Below, piece after piece: positions 1 through 8,711 of a DNA stretch of 64,000 nucleotides. The DNA lies in assembly GCA_034435675.1 (NCBI GenBank), contig DAOTWP010000286.1, positions 1-64,000 on the forward strand, written 5' to 3'. The stretch comes from DAOTWP01 sp034435675. Its GTDB lineage: Bacteria; Chloroflexota; Anaerolineae; Aggregatilineales; Phototrophicaceae. The position numbers were made by a program, and so were the translations under genes. The notes below the pieces were generated by a model, which was not told the DNA's origin, searched no databases, and was given only the letters and a program-made list of their open reading frames with translations. The first letter of the stretch is position 1; every line of letters begins with the position of its first letter.

Positions 1-125
1 GGTTTATCAAGTTCGGGTCGCGCTTTGATGTGTTTCTGCCGCTGGACGCGCAGTTGCAGGTACAAATCGGGCAAAAGGTGCGCGGCGGCGAAACGCTGCT
101 GGCACTGCTGGTCAATGCAGGCTGA
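1..125 (+). CDS. psd: Phosphatidylserine decarboxylase, C-terminal end (partial)
   Basis: The gene enters from the left edge in the frame beginning at base 3 and stops with TGA at 123-125, so only about 40 residues are visible. They read FIKFGSRFDVFLPLDAQLQV and continue through a Gly-rich turn to the end. The KFGSR-x-D segment is the conserved beta-hairpin near the C-terminus of Psd, which converts phosphatidylserine to phosphatidylethanolamine using a self-generated pyruvoyl group. The LGST-type self-cleavage site would be in or near the part outside the window. The next gene, pssA, makes the substrate of this enzyme, which supports the call. Other lipoyl-like hairpin proteins are possible but less likely given the FGSR motif and the neighbour. 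Confidence 0.8.
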   Translation, partial: FIKFGSRFDVFLPLDAQLQVQIGQKVRGGETLLALLVNAG

Positions 126-155
126 GGCAGCGCCCGGCGGGTATACGCTGCCCGT

Positions 156-929
156 GTGCAGAATGCGAGTGAAATGAACGATCTACTCAACGCTGCCGCC
201 GGTGAGCAGGCAGAACCCCGCCGTCGTGTGGTGCTGATTCCCAACAGTATCACGGCGCTGGCGGTGTTCATGGGCTTTCTGGCGCTGACGCAGGTGCTGG
301 ACGGCATGTATACCACAGCGGCGGCGCTGCTGCTGCTGGCGGCACTGCTGGATATGCTCGACGGGCGGGCGGCGCGCATCTTCCACGCCACCAGCGAGTT
401 CGGCGCGCAGTTCGACTCGCTGGCAGATGTGCTCAATTATGGGCTTGCCCCGGCGCTGCTGTTCTACCAGCTCTATTTCAGCGTGTGGGGTATGCCCGGC
501 GTGCTGGTCAGTTTTCTGCCGGTGCTGTGCGCGGCGGTACGGCTGGCGCACTTCAACGTGCAGAATGACCCGCACGACAAAAAACCCTATTTTGTCGGGC
601 TGCCCAGCACAGTTGCGGCGGCACTGCTCGCCAGCTATGTGATTTTCGCGGGCAATCTGTGGGATGATTACGGGGCAGCAGGCGCGGCGGCGGTGCTGGT
701 TACGGGTGTATCCGTGCTGATGGTCAGCAAGGTGCGCTACGAGTCCAGCGCGATGCTGACGCAGGGAGCGCTGCGCATCTACAAGCTGGCGCTGTTCGGG
801 GCGCTGGCGGGGCTGCTGATTGTGCTGAAAACCAGCGCGCTGTTTGTGGCGCTGTTTGTGTTCGTCTGCTGGGGGCTGCTGCGGGCGGTTGTGCAGCAGG
901 TCACCGGCGTGGCAAGGATGGGAACGTGA
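156..929 (+). CDS. pssA: CDP-diacylglycerol-serine O-phosphatidyltransferase
   Basis: This is a polytopic CDP-alcohol phosphotransferase of 257 residues, the usual size for PssA. The complete family signature is present: D69-G70-x2-A73-R74-x8-G83-x3-D87-x3-D91, whose aspartates bind the metal and the CDP-alcohol. Several hydrophobic segments flank it. The likely reaction is CDP-diacylglycerol plus serine to phosphatidylserine and CMP at the inner membrane. It follows psd directly (30 bp), the common order in bacteria, which favours serine over glycerol or inositol as acceptor. The GTG at 156 gives the longest frame; an ATG at 174 is an alternative start and would lose only six residues. The stop overlaps the start of the next gene (GTGA), so translation is probably coupled. 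Confidence 0.88.
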   Translation: MQNASEMNDLLNAAAGEQAEPRRRVVLIPNSITALAVFMGFLALTQVLDGMYTTAAALLLLAALLDMLDGRAARIFHATSEFGAQFDSLADVLNYGLAPALLFYQLYFSVWGMPGVLVSFLPVLCAAVRLAHFNVQNDPHDKKPYFVGLPSTVAAALLASYVIFAGNLWDDYGAAGAAAVLVTGVSVLMVSKVRYESSAMLTQGALRIYKLALFGALAGLLIVLKTSALFVALFVFVCWGLLRAVVQQVTGVARMGT

Positions 930-1633
930 AACGACAGTTTGTAGTGGGCGTGCTGGTTGGGCTGGCGGCGGGGTCGCTGCTGCGCCAGCGCAAGGTGCAG
1001 GGCGTGACGCAGGAACGGCTGGATCGTTACTACCAGCGGCGGGCGCAGAATTATAACCTGACCGATGTGCTGTTTTCGCCGCGTGTGGATATGCGCCGGG
1101 CGCTGCTGCGGCTGGCGGATTTGCAGCCGGGGATGCGGGTGCTGGATTTTGCCTGCGGGGCGGGAGCGAATTTCCCGCTGATTATGGAGCGGATTGGCGC
1201 GCAGGGACACCTGACCGGCACGGACTACAGCCCGGAAATGCTCGACGCGGCGCAGCAGGTCGTCCGCGCGGGCGGCTGGCAGAATGTGACGTTGGTGCAG
1301 TCCGACGCGGCGGAGATGGACTTTGACGGGCAGTTTGACGCGATCATCTGCACGATGGGGCTGGCGGTGATTCCGCGCTGGGAGCAGTCGCTGGAACGGG
1401 CGTGGGCGCTGCTCAAGCCGGGCGGTGTGCTTGCCATTGGGGACATTAGCGAGAGCACGCGCTGGTACGCGCGCCCGCTGGCATTCCTGATGGATCTGAT
1501 TGACACGGCGATCATTGCGGACAGTTCGCGGCGTCCGTGGGAATGGCTGGAAACGCACGCGCAGGACTACCGGCGCGAGGAGGTCTTTCACGGCTTCTTC
1601 TATGCGGCAGTCGGGCGCAAACCTGCGGAGTAG
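926..1633 (+). CDS. Membrane-anchored class I SAM-dependent methyltransferase, possibly phosphatidylethanolamine N-methyltransferase
   Basis: The protein has 235 residues. Residues 5-19 form a short hydrophobic helix that could anchor it in the membrane. It is followed by a UbiE/PmtA-like Rossmann fold with motif I VLDFACGAG at residues 72-80, a post-I acidic residue in TGTDYSPEML, and the motif II/III region DAIICTMGLAVIPRW. The GTG start overlaps the pssA stop by 4 bp. In a psd-pssA-methyltransferase operon the most economical role is methylation of phosphatidylethanolamine toward phosphatidylcholine, but that substrate is inferred from context. A quinone or other lipid methyltransferase is also possible. 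Confidence 0.75.
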   Translation: MKRQFVVGVLVGLAAGSLLRQRKVQGVTQERLDRYYQRRAQNYNLTDVLFSPRVDMRRALLRLADLQPGMRVLDFACGAGANFPLIMERIGAQGHLTGTDYSPEMLDAAQQVVRAGGWQNVTLVQSDAAEMDFDGQFDAIICTMGLAVIPRWEQSLERAWALLKPGGVLAIGDISESTRWYARPLAFLMDLIDTAIIADSSRRPWEWLETHAQDYRREEVFHGFFYAAVGRKPAE

Positions 1634-1713
1634 GGCACGATCACCGGGATTGCGGGGCGGGTTGGGATCGCACACCCCGCCCGCCTGGTTTTGGGTTTAC
1701 ACAGCATTAACGC

Positions 1714-1739
1714 GAACAAGGGGATTAGTCCCCTTGTTC
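1714..1739. terminator. Hairpin between the convergent methyltransferase and ftsH genes
   Basis: A perfect 11-bp stem, GAACAAGGGGA (1714-1724) and its complement (1729-1739), encloses the 4-nt loop TTAG. It lies between two convergent genes and could end transcripts from both sides. It lacks a long U-tract on either strand, so termination strength is uncertain. The left arm plus loop (14 nt) recurs at 56661-56674. Confidence 0.55.
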
Positions 1740-1779
1740 AGAAGTGTTCAGGAAAACAGGTTTACGGATAGGTGCACAG

Positions 1780-3816
1780 CTAATTCGTGTCGTGGTCTTC
1801 ACTGCCGGGGGAGACCGGGGCAGGCTGTGGCGCGGGCTTCATGTCCGGCAGGTTGCCGCCATCGCGCAGCGCGAAGTGCTTCAGGTTCCCGTTGGCGCTG
1901 GAGTCCAGTCCCGCAATCTCGAACACGCGCTGCGCTTCGACCACTTCATCGGTCAGCAGTTCATTCGCCAGCGCGTCCAGCTTGTCCCGGTTGGCGCGCA
2001 GCAGTTCCAGCGTTTCCGTGTACAGCGCTTCGACCAGCGCCTTGACTTCCTCGTCAATTTTAGCGGCGGTTTCTTCGCTGTAGTGCCGTGTGTGCGAAAG
2101 TGCGTAACCGAGGAACGGCTGCGTTTCATCTTCGCCAAAGTTCAGCGGTCCGATACGCTCGCTCATGCCAAACTGCATCACCATGCGCCGCGCCAGATCG
2201 GTCACACGCTGCAAATCGTTCGACGCGCCGGTGGTCACATCTTCAAAAACGACCTTCTCCGCTGCCCGCCCGCCAAGCAGCACTTTCATGCGCCCCAGCA
2301 GATACTGCCGCGAGTAGTTGCGAATATCTTCAGTGGGGATCTGCGCCGTGACACCAAGCGCCTGCCCGCGCGGCACAATTGTTACCTTGAGTACCGGGTC
2401 AGCGCCGGGGGTCAGCGCGGCAACCATGGCGTGTCCAGCCTCATGATAGGCGACCACGCGCCGTTCCTGCTCGTTAGAAAGCGGCGGGCTTTCTGTGCCC
2501 AGTACAATCCGGTCAAACGCATCGGAGAAATCGCGTCCGCTGATGCGCTTGTGATTCTTGCGTGCAGCCGTCAGCGCTGCCTCGTTACACAGGTTCGCCA
2601 GATCAGCGCCGCTGAAGCCAATCGTGCCCCCGGCGAGCTGATCCAGATCAACATCTGGCCCGAGCGGCTTGCCGCGGGCGTGAATCTTGAGGATTGCCAC
2701 CCGCCCCTTACGATCTGGCAGCCCCACCGTCACCTGACGGTCAAAGCGTCCTGGGCGCAGCAGCGCCGGGTCGAGCACATCCGGGCGGTTGGTCGCCGCC
2801 ATGATGATCACGCTCTCGGTCTGTTCAAAGCCGTCCATTTCGGAAAGCATCTGGTTCAGTGTTTGTTCGCGTTCGTCGTGCCCGCCGCCCAACCCGGCAC
2901 CGCGCTGGCGTCCAACAGCGTCGATCTCGTCAATAAACACAATGCTGGGCGCGTTTTGCTTGGCACGGCGGAACAGGTCGCGCACGCGGCTGGCGCCCAC
3001 GCCGACGAACATCTCGACAAATTCGGACGCGGCAATGCTGAAGAACGACACTTTCGCCTCACCGGCGACAGCGCGCGCCAGCAGGGTTTTGCCCGTGCCG
3101 GGCGGACCAATCAGCAGCACCCCACGCGGCACACGCGCCCCGAGCGCAATATACTTCTCTGGCTCCTTGAGGAAATCCACAACTTCTTCGAGTTCCTGTT
3201 TGGCGGCATCCTGCCCGGCAACGTCGTCAAATGTCACCTGTGGACGTTCCACCTCGTGTTCGCGTGCCTGGGACTGCCCGAAGCCAAAAACCCCGGTCAT
3301 CTGGTTCTGCGTGCGGCGTGCCATCCAGACAAAGAAGACAATCAGCAGCAGCAGTGGGGCAAAGTTGATCAGAATTGCCAGAAACGGGCTGATCTCGGTG
3401 CTGCGCACGCTGAACTGGACATTGTTGCTTTCCAGCCGGGGAATCAGATCGCCCAGGCTGGCATAGTTGTCCGGCAGAGTCACGCTGAAGGCGCTCACGT
3501 CCTGTTGGCGACCAGTGTCGTCTGTGTAAGTCTCCGCGTTGTTCAGCATGCCGGTGACTGTGCTGCCCTCAATGACGACCTCATCAACATTGCCGGCGTC
3601 GACCTGCCCCAGGAAAAAGGACATGCTGACTGTCACCGGGTTGCCCGCGAAACCGTCAAACATGCCGGGCAGTTGCAGCACCAGCCATGCCAGCAGCATA
3701 ATCAGGATGGTGGGCCAGACCCAGCGCGGAAGCTGCGGCGATCCCGGTGGGGTTGGATTGGGTTTCTTTTCCGGGTTATTGGGTTCGTTGGAATTGCGAT
3801 TGTTGAAAAACTGCAT
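1780..3816 (-). CDS. ftsH: ATP-dependent zinc metalloprotease FtsH
   Basis: This is a full-length FtsH of 678 residues, a membrane-bound hexameric AAA+ protease that degrades misfolded membrane proteins and short-lived regulators. The N-terminus is Asn/Pro-rich, followed by a transmembrane helix at about 33-50, a periplasmic FtsH_ext domain at about 60-140, and a second helix at about 146-165. The AAA module has Walker A GPPGTGKT at 237-244, Walker B FIDEID at 294-299, and the second region of homology around 341-360 ending in RPGRFDR. The protease domain has the zinc motif HEAGH at 458-462, with the third ligand expected in the SNDLQRVTDLARRM segment. The gene is monocistronic, converges on the lipid operon, and has a good promoter upstream. 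Confidence 0.97.
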   Translation of the reverse strand: MQFFNNRNSNEPNNPEKKPNPTPPGSPQLPRWVWPTILIMLLAWLVLQLPGMFDGFAGNPVTVSMSFFLGQVDAGNVDEVVIEGSTVTGMLNNAETYTDDTGRQQDVSAFSVTLPDNYASLGDLIPRLESNNVQFSVRSTEISPFLAILINFAPLLLLIVFFVWMARRTQNQMTGVFGFGQSQAREHEVERPQVTFDDVAGQDAAKQELEEVVDFLKEPEKYIALGARVPRGVLLIGPPGTGKTLLARAVAGEAKVSFFSIAASEFVEMFVGVGASRVRDLFRRAKQNAPSIVFIDEIDAVGRQRGAGLGGGHDEREQTLNQMLSEMDGFEQTESVIIMAATNRPDVLDPALLRPGRFDRQVTVGLPDRKGRVAILKIHARGKPLGPDVDLDQLAGGTIGFSGADLANLCNEAALTAARKNHKRISGRDFSDAFDRIVLGTESPPLSNEQERRVVAYHEAGHAMVAALTPGADPVLKVTIVPRGQALGVTAQIPTEDIRNYSRQYLLGRMKVLLGGRAAEKVVFEDVTTGASNDLQRVTDLARRMVMQFGMSERIGPLNFGEDETQPFLGYALSHTRHYSEETAAKIDEEVKALVEALYTETLELLRANRDKLDALANELLTDEVVEAQRVFEIAGLDSSANGNLKHFALRDGGNLPDMKPAPQPAPVSPGSEDHDTN

Positions 3817-3868
3817 GAGACTGCATTCCCGTTACTGGACATTAAACTGACACCCACTATACAGCGAA

Positions 3869-3897
3869 AGTATAAGAATTGCCCTAAAATCCGCCAA
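3869..3897 (-). promoter_or_regulatory. Likely sigma-70-type promoter of ftsH
   Basis: Read on the minus strand, TTGGCG (3897-3892) and TATACT (3874-3869) are separated by exactly 17 bp. This would place the transcript start about 45 nt before the ftsH ATG at 3816. No heat-shock operator (CIRCE) is visible in this stretch. The rest of the 365-bp gap (3817-4181) holds a short AGGG...CCCTACA hairpin-like segment at 3968-3983 and a weak TACAAT box at 4118-4123 that could serve the rightward gene. Confidence 0.5.
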
Positions 3898-4181
3898 ACG
3901 CATGCAAAATAGCCGCAACTGCCCTGGTGTGGGTTCCGATAGCACAGCATGAATGCGCGGGCGATGCAGGGTTCGTCCCTACAGGTGAGATTTTTAAGCT
4001 CATGGGTCCGAGATTGCGCTGGTCTGCACCAGTGGCACAAGCAGGCGGCACCGTCGCGCGGCAAGACCCGTTCACACCCTTAAGCCAGCAGTGGTACGGT
4101 TTATCGCGGACATCGGGTACAATGGAAGCATAAGACTAACCGTTTCTGGATGACGGCATATTCCCGGCGAGGGCGATTGCG

Positions 4182-4955
4182 ATGACAGGCAGCGATGACC
4201 TGCTCGATTTTGAGCACAGGACTAATGTGATGCGCAAAGCGGCGGAGTTGATTGAGGCGGGCGTCAGCCGTGATCCGACCCGCACACGCCCCAACACTGA
4301 CTCGGTCAGCCGCGACGTGATCAGCGATCTTCGCGCGCCGTTGGGGGGCGTGCCGTGGACCCTGGAACAGTTCTTCAAGAATGAGATTGACCTCGACAGC
4401 GAACTGATCAACCGCTTTCCGAATATGCCTTTAATGACCGAGTTTAAAACGCGGCGTATGAAAGCCAGTGCCCCGCGCGGGGTGGCAAACCTTGCCAGTC
4501 AGGACGGCAGCGCGATGGTCGTTGTGGATGCCAGTGCCGAAACGCGCGTGGTGCAGTTTTCCTATACGTTCGGTTCAATGCTGACGCTGCGTTTTGTGCT
4601 GGACACGCTGAACGACATGGAACGCCGCCGCTGGCTGGATTTGATGCACCGCAAGAGCAGCGGGTACGGCATTGCCTTCCTGTGGGGGCAGGCACGCTGG
4701 CAGCACGATTATGTGATGACCATCCGCCGCAGCCAGTACACCACCCTGCTGGCGTATTCGCCGCGCAATCACGAGGCGGCGGTGCGCATGTCGCCGGGGG
4801 TCACGCGCAGTCTGGTACAATGGCTGGAAGGCTACTGGAAAGTGCCGCACCTGGCTAAACCACCTGCGGCGGGCGGTGCGCTGCCCGCTGGCGACACCGA
4901 GCCAATCGCGCCGATCACCGGCGATGAAACCCCGCCCCCGCTGCTGACGTGGTGA
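4182..4955 (+). CDS. Conserved-looking protein of unknown function
   Basis: I do not recognise this 257-residue protein. It has no signal peptide or membrane segment. An N-terminal helical part (residues 1-90) contains a TLEQFFKNEIDLDSELINRFP stretch. A mixed alpha/beta middle (about 100-210) is rich in aromatic and basic residues (MERRRWLDLMHRKSSGYGIAFLW), and the tail from about 225 is Pro/Ala-rich and probably disordered. It ends 38 bp before the YyaL-like gene on the same strand, so the two may be cotranscribed. The ATG at 4182 follows a weak purine-rich stretch. Codon pattern and length argue for a real gene. Confidence 0.7.
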   Translation: MTGSDDLLDFEHRTNVMRKAAELIEAGVSRDPTRTRPNTDSVSRDVISDLRAPLGGVPWTLEQFFKNEIDLDSELINRFPNMPLMTEFKTRRMKASAPRGVANLASQDGSAMVVVDASAETRVVQFSYTFGSMLTLRFVLDTLNDMERRRWLDLMHRKSSGYGIAFLWGQARWQHDYVMTIRRSQYTTLLAYSPRNHEAAVRMSPGVTRSLVQWLEGYWKVPHLAKPPAAGGALPAGDTEPIAPITGDETPPPLLTW

Positions 4956-4993
4956 ATATGTGATTTGACCAATAAAGTGGCTCAGGAAGATTC

Positions 4994-7045
4994 ATGAATC
5001 GTCTGCAAAACGAGACCAGTCCGTATTTATTGCAGCACGCCGCTAACCCGGTGGCGTGGTATCCCTGGGGTGACGAGGCATTCACCACCGCAAAAGCCGA
5101 AGACAAGCCTGTGCTGCTGAGCGTGGGTTACAGCGCGTGCCACTGGTGTCATGTGATGGCGCACGAGAGCTTTGAGGACGACGACACCGCCGCGCTGATG
5201 AACCGGCTGTTTATCAACATCAAGGTTGACCGCGAAGAACGCCCCGACGTAGACGACATCTACATGCAGGCGGTGCAGGCGCTGACGCGCAGCGGCGGCT
5301 GGCCCATGACCGTCTTCCTGCTGCCCGATGGGCGTCCGTTTTACGGCGGCACTTATTACCCCAAGGAACCTGCTTTTGGCAGACCATCCTTCCGGCAAAT
5401 TCTGGAAGGCGTTCATGACGCCTATACCAACCGCCGCGAGGAGGTCGAACGCGCAGCAGAGGCGCTGACCGGCACGCTGGGGCGCGATGTGCTGGGTATC
5501 GGCGGCAGTGCCGACGACCTGAACGCCGCGCTGCTCGACAGCGCCTACAAAGGCATTCTGCGCGGGTTTGACCGCGAGTGGGGCGGCTTTGGTAGTGCGC
5601 CCAAATTCCCACAGCCGATGAACCTCGAATTTCTGCTGCGGGCGTATCTGCGCACTGGCGATGACGCGGCGCTGCATGCGCTGGCGTTCACGCTGGACAA
5701 AATGGCGCAGGGCGGCATGTACGACCAGGTCGGCGGCGGATTCGCGCGCTACAGTGTGGATCGTTACTGGCTGGTGCCGCACTTCGAGAAAATGCTCTAC
5801 GACAACGCGCAGCTCAGCCGCCTGTACCTGCACACATGGCAGGCGACGGCGAATCCATTCTACCGCCGCATCGCCGAGGAAATCTACGATTATGTGCTGC
5901 GCGAGATGACCGCGCCCGAAGGCGGTTTCTACAGTGCCACCGACGCTGACAGCGAGGGTGAGGAAGGCAAATTCTTCGTCTGGAGCAGGCAGGAACTCGA
6001 AGACCTGCTGGGCGAAGATGCCCCGGCAGCGATTGAATACTGGGGTGTCACGGCGCGCGGCAATTTCGAGGGGCACAACATCCTCTACGTGCCCAGTCCT
6101 GAACGCGTGGTGGCAGAGCGCCTGGGAGTCAGTGAGGCGGAATTACAGGCGACCATCGCGCGCTGCAAGGACAAACTCTACGCCCACCGGGCGCATCGTG
6201 TGCATCCGGGGCTGGATGACAAGATTCTGACCGGCTGGAACGGGTTGATGCTGGCGAGCCTGGCAGAAGCCGCGCGGGTGTTCAAGCGCGCCGATTATCA
6301 GGCGGCGGCAGTGCGGGCGGGCGAGTTCCTGCTGGCGGCAGTTGTCAGACCGGACGGGCGGCTGTACCGCACACACAAAGACGGCAGCAGCAAAATCAAC
6401 GCTGTGCTGGAAGACTACGCTAACCTGATTGATGCGCTGCTCGAACTGTACCAAACGACGTTTGACGAGCGCTGGTTCACGACGGCGCGGCGGCTGGCGG
6501 ATGTGGTGCTGGAGCGTTTCCCGGCTGCTGATGGCGGCTTCTACGACACCAGCGACGACCACGACGCGCTGATTGTGCGCCCGCGCAATGTGCAGGATAA
6601 CGCCGTGCCATCGGGGAATGCGATGCTGGCGAAGCAGCTTTTGCGGCTGGCGGCATATACCGGCGACGGACGCTATGACGCGGCGGCGCGCGGGGTGCTG
6701 CGCCTGCTGACCGAAGCGCTGCGCCAGTTTCCACAAGCGTTTGGCGAGGCACTGAACGCGGTGGATATGCTGGTGCAGGGCATTGCGGAACTTGCCATTG
6801 TCGGCAGCCCACAGGATACAGCCACCCGCGACCTGCTGGACAGCGTAGTGCAGCATTACCAGCCCAACGCCGTTGTCGCATTATCAGCAAGTAATGTTGA
6901 AGGAGAGTCCGTAATCCCGCTGCTGAGCTACCGGACACTGCGTGCTGGACGCCCAACGGCGTATGTCTGCCGCAATTTTGTCTGCAAGCTGCCGGTGAAT
7001 ACACCCGAAGAAGTGCGCGAACTGCTCAAGGCAGCGCGGGAATAG
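4994..7045 (+). CDS. YyaL/DUF255 family protein, thioredoxin-like domain plus (alpha/alpha)6 barrel
   Basis: The 683-residue protein matches the YyaL/SPATA20 family from end to end. It opens with the hallmark NETSPYLLQHAANPVAWYPW, then a thioredoxin-like domain with the CHWC redox motif at residues 49-52, followed by the conserved KVDREERPDVDDIYM and GGWPMTVFLLPDG segments. The remainder resembles an (alpha/alpha)6 glycosidase or epimerase barrel, with conserved FGSAPKFPQP, YDQVGGGFARYSVD and VPHFEKMLYDNAQL. The biochemical function of the family is not settled; a link to thiol chemistry or sugar epimerisation is only suggested by folds. Length is typical and no truncation is seen. Confidence 0.92.
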   Translation: MNRLQNETSPYLLQHAANPVAWYPWGDEAFTTAKAEDKPVLLSVGYSACHWCHVMAHESFEDDDTAALMNRLFINIKVDREERPDVDDIYMQAVQALTRSGGWPMTVFLLPDGRPFYGGTYYPKEPAFGRPSFRQILEGVHDAYTNRREEVERAAEALTGTLGRDVLGIGGSADDLNAALLDSAYKGILRGFDREWGGFGSAPKFPQPMNLEFLLRAYLRTGDDAALHALAFTLDKMAQGGMYDQVGGGFARYSVDRYWLVPHFEKMLYDNAQLSRLYLHTWQATANPFYRRIAEEIYDYVLREMTAPEGGFYSATDADSEGEEGKFFVWSRQELEDLLGEDAPAAIEYWGVTARGNFEGHNILYVPSPERVVAERLGVSEAELQATIARCKDKLYAHRAHRVHPGLDDKILTGWNGLMLASLAEAARVFKRADYQAAAVRAGEFLLAAVVRPDGRLYRTHKDGSSKINAVLEDYANLIDALLELYQTTFDERWFTTARRLADVVLERFPAADGGFYDTSDDHDALIVRPRNVQDNAVPSGNAMLAKQLLRLAAYTGDGRYDAAARGVLRLLTEALRQFPQAFGEALNAVDMLVQGIAELAIVGSPQDTATRDLLDSVVQHYQPNAVVALSASNVEGESVIPLLSYRTLRAGRPTAYVCRNFVCKLPVNTPEEVRELLKAARE

Positions 7046-7057
7046 GCGCAGGGGGAA

Positions 7058-7624
7058 TCAGGCGAAAATCTGGCTCACTGCCAGCGTAAAGCCCGGCAGC
7101 ACACCGCCGCCGTCCAGCATGCCGCCCATGCGAACGGTCTTAATCACGAGATCTTCGCCGTTTTCCGCCAGCGTGCAGACATCCACCGTCTGCGCAGGCA
7201 CATAGCAGTTCCAGACGAGCCGCGAACCGGACTGAAGATACAAACGGGTTTTGTCCAGTACATCGCGGGGACTTTCGCTCGGCGAAATCACCTCGACAGC
7301 TAAGTCAGGCGCACCTACAAACAGCACACCCTCCAGAGTTGCCACACGTGCTTTGCTGATGAACTCTACATCCGGTTGGCGGGTATCGCGCGGTCCCGGT
7401 TAATAGCCGCCGTCTGCGCCAGTGGTGTAGCCGAGGTCGCGGTCATCGGTAAAGTTTCCGAGAAACCGCCCAATGCGCATGGCAACTACGGTATTGCGTT
7501 TGCTTGCAGGGGGCATCTCAACAGGCACTCCGGCGACCAGTTCAAGAAAGCGTTCGCGGTTTTCGGGCTGCTGCGTGAATTCGAGAAATTCCTCGACGCT
7601 CATCAGCTTTTGTGAAACAATCAT
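7058..7624 (-). pseudogene. Uma2-family (DUF820) PD-(D/E)XK-like protein interrupted by an in-frame stop
   Basis: The start (ATG at 7624-7622) gives MIVSQKLMSVEEFLEFTQQP, typical of Uma2 N-termini. The frame reads to ...GYTTGADGGY and meets TAA at 7402-7400. Without any frame change it then continues PGPRDTRQPDVEFISKARVA and on through VGAPDLAVEVISPSESPRDV, the family core with the DLAVEVISPS motif, ending near 7058. Both halves are therefore one gene split by one nonsense codon; a TTA or CAA original would be one base away. The product would be a nuclease-fold protein of unknown role, common in multiple copies in Chloroflexota and cyanobacteria. A sequencing error at the TAA is the main alternative. 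Confidence 0.8.
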
Positions 7625-7705
7625 GGCGGTTTCTACAACAGACGATGCTTTGATTGTACTGGAACCCGCTGGCAGCACGCTATCGGGATTTAATGAGGAC
7701 TGCGT

Positions 7706-8572
7706 ATGAGCGACATCATCGGATTTATCGGGCTGGGGATTATGGGGCGCGGCATGGCGCGCAACCTGCTCAGGGCGGGTTTTGAGCTATATGTGTGGAA
7801 TCGCACCGCCAGTCGCATGGATGAGCTGGCGGCAGAGGGCGCAAAGACCGCCGCTGATCCTGCTGACCTCGCCCGGCACTGTGACATCATCATTACCTGC
7901 GTCAGTGATACGCCTGATGTAGTTGAAGTGGTCTGCGGCGCGAACGGCGTGATTCACGGGTTGAAACCGGGCGCGCTGGTGATTGACATGAGCACGATCA
8001 GCCCACAGGTGACGCTGGATGTCGCCCGGCAGGTGCAGGCGGCAGGCGGCACAATGCTGGATGCTCCAATCAGCGGCGGCAGTGAGGGCGCGGCAAAAGG
8101 CACCCTGAGCATTATGGTTGGCGGCGCAGAAGCGGATTTCGAGCGTGCGCTGCCTGCGTTTCAGGCGATGGGCAAGACGATCACACCCATGGGCGGGCAG
8201 GGTGCGGGGCAGATCACCAAGCTGGTTAATCAGGTGCTGGTCGTCGTCAACATGCTCGCCGTCGCTGAGGCGCTGAAGCTGGCGCGGGCGGGTGGATTGG
8301 ATCTCAACAAGGCAATCACGGCGCTGGGCGGTGGCGCTGCCAGCAGTTGGATGTGGAACAACCGCGGTCCGCAGGCTGTGGCGAACGACTGGCGACCCGG
8401 TTTCACGATTGATTTGCAGCAGAAAGACCTGCGGCTGGTGCTGGAAGCGGCGGAGCAGTTGGGGGTGACTCTGGAAACCACGCGCAAAATCTCGGCGCTC
8501 TATAACCAGTTGCAGGCGCAGGGACTCGGCGGCGAAGGCAACCACGCGCTGATTAAAGCACTGGGCTGGTGA
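7706..8572 (+). CDS. NAD(P)-dependent beta-hydroxyacid dehydrogenase (3-hydroxyisobutyrate / 2-hydroxy-3-oxopropionate type)
   Basis: The 288-residue protein has the full family layout. An N-terminal Rossmann fold carries GLGIMG at residues 9-14, the substrate-binding segment DAPISGGSEGAAKGTL lies at 119-134, and the catalytic lysine is K172 in GAGQITKLVNQ. The C-terminal helical dimerisation domain is intact. Such enzymes oxidise or reduce small beta-hydroxy acids such as tartronate semialdehyde, 3-hydroxyisobutyrate or succinic semialdehyde derivatives. Subfamily choice is not possible by eye. A GAGG-type ribosome site precedes the ATG. It stands alone, upstream of an enzyme with its own promoter. 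Confidence 0.9.
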   Translation: MSDIIGFIGLGIMGRGMARNLLRAGFELYVWNRTASRMDELAAEGAKTAADPADLARHCDIIITCVSDTPDVVEVVCGANGVIHGLKPGALVIDMSTISPQVTLDVARQVQAAGGTMLDAPISGGSEGAAKGTLSIMVGGAEADFERALPAFQAMGKTITPMGGQGAGQITKLVNQVLVVVNMLAVAEALKLARAGGLDLNKAITALGGGAASSWMWNNRGPQAVANDWRPGFTIDLQQKDLRLVLEAAEQLGVTLETTRKISALYNQLQAQGLGGEGNHALIKALGW

Positions 8573-8629
8573 GTCGGGCGCGGCAGAGACAACTGCTGCG
8601 GGGCAGCACAGGCGCAGGCGGCAATCCGG

Positions 8630-8658
8630 TTGAAATTTAACACGACTGCCGCTACAGT
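8630..8658 (+). promoter_or_regulatory. Likely sigma-70-type promoter for the phosphodiesterase-like gene
   Basis: TTGAAA (8630-8635) and TACAGT (8653-8658) are spaced by 17 bp, and the boxes lie about 55 bp before the ATG at 8712. This suggests the downstream gene is transcribed independently of the dehydrogenase. Confidence 0.5.
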
Positions 8659-8711
8659 CTTGCGGTCACCGTTTTGCCCGCTGTCTTCACGCAGCAGATA
8701 GGATACCGCAT

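Noticed and set aside
1744..3912. Very long open frame antisense to ftsH (about 720 codons)
   Set aside because: It mirrors the codon structure of ftsH, shows no domain, and ftsH matches its family from end to end.
7400..7402. Possible stop-codon recoding in the Uma2 gene
   Set aside because: The codon is TAA, not the TAG or TGA used for pyrrolysine or selenocysteine, and no recoding structure is apparent; mutation or sequencing error is simpler.
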